Part shown: positions 54,364 to 64,000 of the stretch, one piece after another
Layout: every line of letters starts with the position of its first letter
Position numbering within the stretch: position 1 is the first letter of the stretch
Origin: Eunapius fragilis
Taxonomy: Eukaryota > Porifera > Demospongiae > Spongillida > Spongillidae
Direction: 5' to 3'
DNA: 64,000 nucleotides
NCBI GenBank assembly: GCA_963681505.1
Contig: OY811981.1
Coordinates: 620,001 to 684,000, forward strand
Program-made: the position numbers and the translations under genes
The notes under the pieces: generated by a model
What the model saw: the letters and a program-made list of their open reading frames with translations, nothing else
Database searches by the model: none
Told to the model about the DNA's origin: nothing

Positions 54364-55735
54364 ACCACTACCACTACCACTACCAATCCCACAACCAATC
54401 CCACTACCAATCCCACTACCAATCCCAATCCCAATCCCAGTACCAATCCCACTGCCAATCCCACTACCACTACCACTACCACTACCAATCCCACTACCAA
54501 TCCCACTACCAATCCCACTACCAATCCCACTACCAATCCCACTACCAATCCCACTACCAATCCCACTACCAATCCCACTACCAATCCCACTACCAATCCC
54601 ACTACCAATCCCACTAAAACTACCACTACCTCTACCACTACCACTACCAATCCCACTACCAATACCACTACCAATCCCACTACCAATCCCACTACCAATC
54701 CCACTACCAATCCCAATACCAATCCCACAACCAATCCCACTACCACTACCACTACCAATCCCACTACCAATCCCACTACCAATCCCACTACCAATCCCAC
54801 TACCAATCCCACTACCACTACCACTTCCAATCCCACTACCAATCCCACTACCAATCCCATTACCAATCCCACTACCAATCCCACTACCAATCCCACTACC
54901 ACTACCACTACCATTACCAATCCCACTACCATTCCCACTACCAATCCCACTACCAATCCCACTACCAATCCAACTACCAATCCCACTACCAATCCCACTA
55001 CCAATCCCACTACCAATCCCACTACCAATCCCACTACCACTACCACTTCCACTACCAATCCCACTACCACTACCACTACCAATCCCACTACCAATCCCAC
55101 TACCAATCCCACTACCAATCCCACTACGACTTCCACTACCAATCCTACTACCAATCCCACTACCAATCCCACTACCACTACCACTACCACTACCAATCCC
55201 ACAACCAATCCCACTACCAATCCCACTACCAATCCCAATCCCAATCCCAGTACCAATCCCACTACCAATCCCACTACCACTACCACTACCACTACCAATC
55301 CCACTACCAATCCCACTACCAATCCCACTACCAATCCCACTACCAATCCCACTACCAATCCCACTACCAATCCCACTACCAATCCCACTACCAATCCCAC
55401 TACCAATCCCACTACCAATCCCACTAAAACTACCACTACCTCTACCACTACCACTACCAATCCCACTACCAATACCACTACCAATCCCACTACCAATCCC
55501 ACTACCAATCCCACTACCAATCCCAATACCAATCCCACAACCAATCCCACTACCACTACCACTACCAATCCCACTACCAATCCCACTACCAATCCCACTA
55601 CCAATCCCACTACCAATCCCACTACCACTACCACTTCCAATCCCACTACCAATCCCACTACCAATCCCATTACCAATCCCACTACCAATCCCACTACCAA
55701 TCCCACTACCACTACCACTACCATTACCAATCCCA
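54364..55735. repeat. Tandem duplication, offset 810 bp (second copy partial)
   Basis: AATCCCAATCCCAATCCCAG at 54421/55231 and CACTAAAACTACC at about 54613/55423. One base difference noted: CCCACTGCCAAT (about 54452) versus CCCACTACCAAT. A related earlier copy lies around 50460-50700. Confidence 0.85.
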
Positions 55736-57199
55736 CTACCAATCCCACTACCAATCCCACTACCAATCCCAATACCAATCCCACAACCAATCCCACTACC
55801 ACTACCACTACCAATCCCACTACCAATCCCACTACCAATCCCACTACCAATCCCACTACCAATCCCATTACCAATCCCACTACCAATCCCACTACCAATC
55901 CCACTACCAATCCCACTACCAATCCCACTACCAATCCCACTACCACTACCACTACCATTTACAATCCCACTGCCAATCCCACTACCTCTACCACTACCAC
56001 TACCAATCCCACTACCAATCCCACTACCAATCCCACTACCAATCCCACTACCAATCCCACTACCAATCCCACTCCCAATCCCACTACCAATCCCACTACC
56101 AATCCCACTACCAATCCCACTACCAATCCCACTACCAATCCCACTACCAATCCCACTACCAATCCCACTACCAATCCCACTACCAATCCCACAACCAATC
56201 CCACTACCAATCCCACTACCACTACCACTACCACTACCAATCCCACAACCAATCCCACTACCAATCCCATTACCAATCCCACTACCAATCCCACTACCAA
56301 TCCCACTACCAATCCCACTACCACTACCACTACCAATCCCACTACCAATCCCACTACCAATCCCACTACCAATCCCACTACCAATCCCACTACCAATCCC
56401 ACTACCAATCCCACTACCAATCCCACTACCAATCCCACTACAAATCCCACTACCAATCCCACTACCAATCCCACTACCAATCCCACTACCAATCCCACTA
56501 CCAATCCCACTACCAATCCCACTACCAATCCCACTACCAATCCCACTACCAATCCCACTACCAATCCCACTACCAATCCCACTACCAATCCCACTACCAA
56601 TCCCACTACCAATCCCACTACCAATCCCACAACCACTACCACTACAATTACCAAACCCACTACCAATCCCAACACCTCTACCACTACCACTACCAATCCC
56701 ACTTAACTACCACTACCAATTCCACTACCAATCCCACCACCAATCCCACTACCAATCCCACTACCAATCCCTCTACCAATCCCACTACCAATCCCACTAC
56801 CAATCCCACTACCAATCCCACTACCAATCCCACTACCAATCCCACTACCAATCCCACTACCAATCCCACTACCAATCCCAATACCAATCACATTACCAAT
56901 CCCACTACCAATCCCACTACCGATCCCACTACCAATCCCACTACCAATCCCACTACCACTACCACTACCAATCCCACTACCAATCCCACTACCAATCCCA
57001 CAACCAATCCCACTACCAATCCCACTACCAATCCCACTACCAATCCCACTACCAATCCCACTACCAATCCCACTACCACTACCACTACCAATCCCACTAC
57101 CAATCCCACTACCAATCCCACTACCAATCCCACTACCAATCCCACTACCAATCCCACTACCAATCCCACTACCAATCCCACTACCAATCCCACTACCAA

Positions 57200-60100
57200 A
57201 CCCACTAGAAATCCCACTACCACTACCACTACCATTTACAATCCCACTACCAATCCCACTACCTCTACCACTACCGCTACCAATCCCACTACCAATCCCA
57301 CTACCAATCCCTCTACTAATCCCACTACCAATCCCACTACCAATCCCACTACCAATCCCACTACCAATCCCACTACCAACCCCACTATCACTACCACTAC
57401 CACTACCACTACCAATCCCACTACCATTACCACTACCAATCCCACTACCAATCCCACTACCACTACCACTACCAATCCCACTACCAATCCCACTACCAAT
57501 CCCACTACCAATCCCTCTACCAATCCCACTACCAATCCCACTACCAATCCCACTACCAATCCCACTACCAACCCCACTATCACTACCACTACCACTACCA
57601 CTACCAATCCCACTACCATTACCACTACCAATCCCACTACCAATCCCACTACCAATCCCACTACCAATCCCACTACCAATCCCACTACCATTCCCACAAC
57701 CAATCCCACTACCAATCGCACTACCAATCCCACTACCACTACCACTTCCAATCCAACTACCAATCCCACTACCAATCCCACTACCAATCCCACTACCAAT
57801 CCCACTAGCAATCCCACTACCAATCCCACTACCACTACCACTACCAATCCCACTACCAATCCCACTACCAATCCCACTACCAATATCACTACCAATCCCA
57901 CTACCAATCCCACTACCAATGCCACTACCAATCCCACTACCAATCCCACTACCAATCCCACTACCACTACCACTACCACTACCACTACCAATCCCACTAC
58001 CAATACCACTACCAATCCCACTACCAATCCCACTACCAATCCCACTACCACTACCACTACCAATCCCACTACCAATCCCATTACCAATCCCACTACCAAT
58101 CCCACTACCAATCCCACTACCAATCCCACTACCAATCCCACTACCAATCCCACTACCAATCCCACTACCAATCCCACTACCAATCCCACTACCAATCCCA
58201 CTACCAATCCCACTACCACTACATCTACCAATCCCAGTACCAATCCCACTACCAATCCCACTACCAATCCCACTACCAATCCCACTACCAATCCCACTAC
58301 CAATCCCACTACCAATTCCACTACCAATCCCACTACCAATCCCACTACCAATCCCAATACCACTACCACTACCACTACCAATCCCACTACCACTACCACT
58401 ACCAATCCCACTACCTATCCCACTACCAATCCCACTACCAATCCCACTACGACTTCCACTACAAATCCCACTACCAATCCCACTTTAAATCCCACTACCA
58501 CTACCACTACCGCTACCAATCCCGCTACCAATCCCACAATCAATCCCACTACCAATCCCACTACCAATCCCACTACCAATCCCGCTACCAATCCCACTAC
58601 CAATCCCACTACCACTACCACTACAACTACCAATCCCACTACCAATCCCACTACCAATCCCACTACCAATCCCACTACCAATCCGACTACCAATCCCACT
58701 ACCAATCCCACTACCAATCCCACTACCAATCCCACTACCAATCCCACTACCAACCCCACTATCACTACCACTACCACTACCACTACCAATCCCACTACCA
58801 CTACCACTAGCAATCCCACTACCAATCCCACTACCAATCCCACTACCAATCCCACTACCAATCCCACTACCAATCCCTCTACCAATCCCACTACCATTCC
58901 CTCTACCAATCCCACTACCAATCGCACTACCAATCCCACTACCACTACCACTTCCAATCCAACTACCAATCCCACTACCAATCCCACTACCAATCCCACT
59001 ACCAATCCCACTAGCAATCCCACTACCAATCCCACTACCACTACCACTACCAATCCCACTACCAATCCCACTACCAATCCCACTACCAATATCACTACCA
59101 ATCCCACTACCAATCTCACTACCAATGCCACCACCAATCCCACTACCAATCCCATAACCAATCCCACTACCAATCCCACTACCAATCCCACTACCAATCC
59201 CACTACCAATCCCACTACCAATCCCACTACCAATCCCACTACCACTACCACTACCATTACCAATCCCACTACCAATCCCACTACCTCTACCACTACCACT
59301 ACCAATCCCACTACCAATCCCACTACCAATCCCACTACCACTACCACTACCACTACCAATCCCACTACCACTACCAATCCCACTACCACTACCACTACCA
59401 CTACCAATCCCACTACAACTACCACTACCAATCCCACTACCAATTCCACTACCAATCCCACTACCAATCCCACTACCAATCCCACTACCACTACCACTAC
59501 CAATCCCACTACCATTCCCATTACCAATCCCACTACCAATCCCACTACCAATCCCACTACCAATCCCACTACCAATCCCACTACCAATCCCACTACCACT
59601 ACATCTACCAATCCCAGTACCAATCCCACTACCAATCCCACTACCAATCCCACTACCAATCCCACTACCAATCCCACTACCAATCCCACTACGACTTCCA
59701 CTACAAATCCCACTACCAATCCCACTACCAATCCCACTACCACTACCACTACCGCTACCAATCCCGCTACCAATCCCACAACCAATCCCACTACCAATGC
59801 CACTACCAATCCCACTACCAATACCACTACCAATCCCACTACCAATCCCACTACCAATCCCACTACCAATCCTACTACCAATCCCACTACCAATCCCACT
59901 ACCAATCCCACTACCAATCCCACTACCACTACCACTACCATTACCAATCCCACTACCAATCCCACTACCTCTACCACTACCACTACCAATCCCACTACCA
60001 ATCCCACTACCAATCCCACTACCACTACCACTACCACTACCAATCCCACTACCACTACCAATCCCACTACCACTACCACTACCACTACCAATCCCACTAC

Positions 60101-63100
60101 AACTACCACTACCAATCCCACTACCAATTCCACTACCAATCCCACTACCAATCCCACTACCAATCCCACTACCACTACCACTACCAATCCCACTACCATT
60201 CCCATTACCAATCCCACTACCAATCCCACCACCAATCCCACTACCAATCCCACTACCAATCCCACTACCAATCCCACTACCACTACATCTACCAATCCCA
60301 GTACCAATCCCACTACCAATCCCACTACCAATCCCACTACCAATCCCACTACCAATCCCACTACCAATCCCACTACCAATTCCACTACCAATCCCACTAC
60401 CAATCCCACTACCAATCCCAATACCACTACCACTACCACTACCAATCCCACTACCACTACCACTACCAATCCCACTACCAATCCCACTACCAATCCCACT
60501 ACCAATCCCACTACGACTTCCACTACAAATCCCACTACCAATACCACTACCAATCCCACTACCACTACCACTACCGCTACCAATCCCGCTACCAATCCCA
60601 CAACCAATCCCACTACCAATCCCACTACCAATCCCACTACCAATCCCACAACCAATCCCACTACCAATCCCACTACCAATCCCACTACCAATCCCACTAC
60701 CAATCCCACTACCAATCCCACTACCAATCCCACTACCAATCCCACTACCACTACCACTACCACTACCACTACCAATCCCACTACCAATACCACTACCAAT
60801 CCCACTACCAATCCCACTACCAATCCCACTACCAATCCCAATACCACTACCACTACCACTACCAATCCCACTACCACTACCACTACCAATCCCACTACCA
60901 ATCCCACTACCAATCCCACTACCAATCCCACTATGACTTCCACTACAAATCCCACTACCAATCCCCCTACCAATCCCACTACCACTACCACTACCGCTAC
61001 CAATCCCGCTACCAATCCCACAACCAATCCCACTACCAATCCCACTACCAATCCCACTACCAATCCCGCTAGCAATCCCACTACCAATCCCACTACCACT
61101 ACCACTACAACTACCAATCCCACTACCAATCCCACTACCAATCCCACTACCAATCCCACTACCAATCCCACTACCAATCCCACTACCAATCCCACTACCA
61201 ATCCCACTACCAATCCCACTACCAATCCCACTACCAATCCCACTACCAATCCCACTACCACTACCACTACCACTACCACTACCAATCCCACTACCAATAC
61301 CACTATCAATCCCACTACCAATCCCACTACCAATCCCACTACCAATTCCACTACGAATCCCACTACCAATCCCACTACCACTACCACTACCAATCCCACT
61401 ACCAATCCCATTACCAATCCCACTACCAATCCCACTACCAATCCCACTACCAATTCCACTACCAATCCCACTACCAATCCCACTACCAATCCCACTACCA
61501 ATCCCACTACCAATCCCACTACCAATCCCACTACCAATCCCACTACCAATCCCACTACCAATCCCACTACCAATCCCACTACCTATCCCACTACCACTAC
61601 CACTACTAATACCAATCCCACTACCAATCCCACTACCTCTACCACTACCACTACCAATCCCACTACCAATCCCACTACCAATCCCACTACCAATCCCACT
61701 ACCAATCCCACTACCAATCCCACTACCAATCCCACTACCACTACCACTACCGCTACCAATCCCGCTACCAATCCCACAACCAATCCCACTACCAATGCCA
61801 CTACCAATCCCACTACCAATCCTACTACCAATCCCACTACCAATCCCACTACCAATCCCACTACCAATCCCACTACCAATCCCACTACCAATCCCACTAC
61901 CAATCCCACTACCACTACCACTACCATTACCAATCCCACTACCAATCCCACTACCTCTACCACTACCACTACCAATCCCACTACCAATCCCACTACCAAT
62001 CCCACTACCACTACCACTACCACTACCAATCCCACTACCACTACCAATCCCACTACCACTACCACTACCACTACCAATCCCACTACAACTACCACTACCA
62101 ATCCCACTACCAATTCCACTACCAATCCCACTACCAATCCCACTACCAATCCCACTACCACTACCACTACCAATCCCACTACCATTCCCATTACCAATCC
62201 CACTACCAATCCCACTACCAATCCCACTACCAATCCCACTACCAATCCCACTACCAATCCCACTACCACTACATCTACCAATCCCAGTACCAATCCCACT
62301 ACCAATCCCACTACCAATCCCACTACCAATCCCACTACCAATCCCACTACCAATCTCACTACCAATTCCACTACCAATCCCACTACCAATCCCACCACCA
62401 ATCCCAATACCACTACCACTACCACTACCAATCCCACTACCACTACCACTACCAATCCCACTACCAATCCCACTACCAATCCCACTACCAATCCCACTAC
62501 GACTTCCACTACAAATCCCACTACCAATCCCACTACCAATCCCACTACCAATCCCACTACCAATCCCACTACCACTACCACTACCACTACCACTACCAAT
62601 CCCACTACCAATACCACTACCTATCCCACTACCAATCCCACTACCAATCCCACTACCAATCCCACTACCAATCCCACTACCATTCCCACTACCACTACCA
62701 CTACCAATCTCACTACCAATCCCACTACCAATCCCACTACCAATCCCACTACCACTACCACTACCAATCCCACTACCAATCCCTTTACCAATCCCATTAC
62801 CAATCCCACTACCAATCCCACTACCAATCCCACTACCAATCCCACTACCAATCCCACTACCAATCCCACTACCAATCCCACTACGAATCCCACTACCAAT
62901 CCCACTACCAATCCCACTACCACTACATCTACCAATCCCAGTACCAATCCCACTACCAATCCCACTACCAATCCCACTACCAATCCCACTACCAATCCCA
63001 CTACCAATCCCACTACCAATTCCACTACCAATCCCACTACCAATCCCACTACCAATCCCAATACCACTACCACTACCACTACCAATCCCACTACCACTAC

Positions 63101-63230
63101 CACTACCAATCCCACTACCAATCCCACTACCAATCCCACTACCAATCCCACTACGACTTCCACTACAAATCCCACTACCAATCCCCCTACCAATCCCACT
63201 ACCACTACCACTACCGCTACCAATCCCGCT
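57200..63230. repeat. Higher-order repeat region with CACTACATCTACC and CGACTTCCACTAC landmarks
   Basis: Five CACTACATCTACCAATCCCAG landmarks (58218, 59598, 60282, 62268, 62928) are each followed within about 100-250 bp by CCCACTACGACTTCCACTAC (or its CTATGAC variant) and then by CACTACCGCTACCAATCCCG. A 192-bp (16 x 12) tandem step is seen between AACCCCACTATC at 57378 and 57570. Unit lengths vary (about 660-1990 bp), as expected from repeated unequal exchange. Confidence 0.75.
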
Positions 63231-64000
63231 ACCTATCCCACAACCAATCCCACTACCAATCCCACTACCAATCCCACTACCAATCCCGCTACCAATCCCA
63301 CTACCAATCCCACTACCACTACCACTACAACTACCAATCCCACTACCAATCCCATTACCAATCCCACTACCAATCCCACTACCAATCCCACTACCAATCC
63401 CACTACCAATCCCACTACCAATCCCACTACCAATCCCACTACCAATCCCACTACCAATCCCACTACCAATCCCACTACCACTACCACTACCACTACCACT
63501 ACCAATCCCACTACCAATACCACTATCAATCCCACTACCAATCCCACTACCAATCCCACTACCAATTCCACTACCAATCCCACTACCAATCCCACTACCA
63601 CTACCACTACCAATCCCACTACCAATCCCATTACCAATCCCACTACCAATCCCACTACCAATCCCACTACCAATCCCACTACCAATCCCACTACCAATCC
63701 CACTACCAATCCCACTACCAATCCCACTACCAATCCCACTACCAATCCCACTACCAATCCCACTACCAATCCCACTATCAATCCCACTACCTATCCCACT
63801 ACCACTACCACTACTAATACCAATCCCACTACCAATCCCACTACCTCTACCACTACCACTACCAATCCCACTACCAATCCCACTACCAATCCCACTACCA
63901 ATCCCACTACCAATCCCACTACCACAACCACTACCAATCCCACTACCATTCCCACTACCACTACCACTACCAATCCCACTACCAATCCCACTACCACTAC

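Larger units (their letters stand above)
41780..64000. repeat. 12-bp/6-bp satellite array, block K (island-free, runs off the window)
   Basis: 22 kb of CCCACTACCAAT and CACTAC with no 62-bp island and no unique sequence. Landmarks: CACTAGAATTTCCACTATAA near 45075, 46438 and 48371; CACTAAAACTACC near 50661, 54612 and 55422; CACTACATCTACC near 58218, 59598, 60282, 62268 and 62928; AACCCCACTATC near 57378, 57570 and 58752. A long open frame on the - strand runs from island 9 through the first 6 kb (2,021 codons) and is an artefact. A single TAA (CCCACTTAACTACC, about 56703) breaks the repeat. Confidence 0.95.

Overview
This window is eukaryotic satellite DNA, probably from a metazoan genome; the species cannot be named from the sequence. 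About 75% or more of it is a C-rich, almost G-free (on the + strand) array of a 12-bp unit, CCCACTACCAAT, mixed with a 6-bp unit, CACTAC. Both unit lengths are multiples of three and neither contains a stop codon in any frame. This produces giant open frames, up to about 2,000 codons, on both strands ([16 protein letters not shown] and GIGS repeats). I regard these as artefacts, not genes.

Nine islands of an unrelated satellite interrupt the array, at about 4.3-5.3, 6.7-8.3, 15.1-16.2, 16.7-18.9, 20.3-20.6, 21.9-22.2, 27.2-29.0, 31.3-33.0 and 40.4-41.8 kb. Its monomer is 62 bp, with 52-bp variants. The islands share precise junctions with the 12-bp array: one common right-hand junction in most of them and three left-hand types. 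They therefore look like copies of a few ancestral composite blocks spread by segmental duplication, not independent insertions. The last 22 kb (41.8-64.0 kb) has no island. Several large tandem duplications can be read directly, with offsets of about 810, 1116, 1469, 1586-1592, 1994 and 3984-4108 bp.

The exception is a 2,954-bp segment at 37,076-40,029. It has imperfect terminal inverted repeats (CACGACCAAAAGT / CACAGCCAAAAGT), a TA target duplication, subterminal repeats, and an unoccupied paralogous site at 36,088-36,240 in the same window. It is best read as a cut-and-paste DNA transposon (non-autonomous or decayed) that landed in the satellite.

The transposon carries gene material with very short GT-AG introns. 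(i) On the - strand, the first two coding exons of a VPS35 (retromer subunit)-like gene, with an in-frame stop at codon 8. (ii) Also on the - strand, a 5'-truncated, frameshifted seven-exon gene remnant with an ESFN...NRLAPSR motif. (iii) A compact promoter-like stretch (E-box, RFX-type X-box, paired YY1-like sites) next to a + strand ATG exon that ends at a GTAAGT donor. This looks like capture of a host gene's 5' end and promoter by a transposon, preserved inside satellite DNA. It is the most interesting content of the window.

I found no tRNA, rRNA, CRISPR array or intact protein-coding gene.
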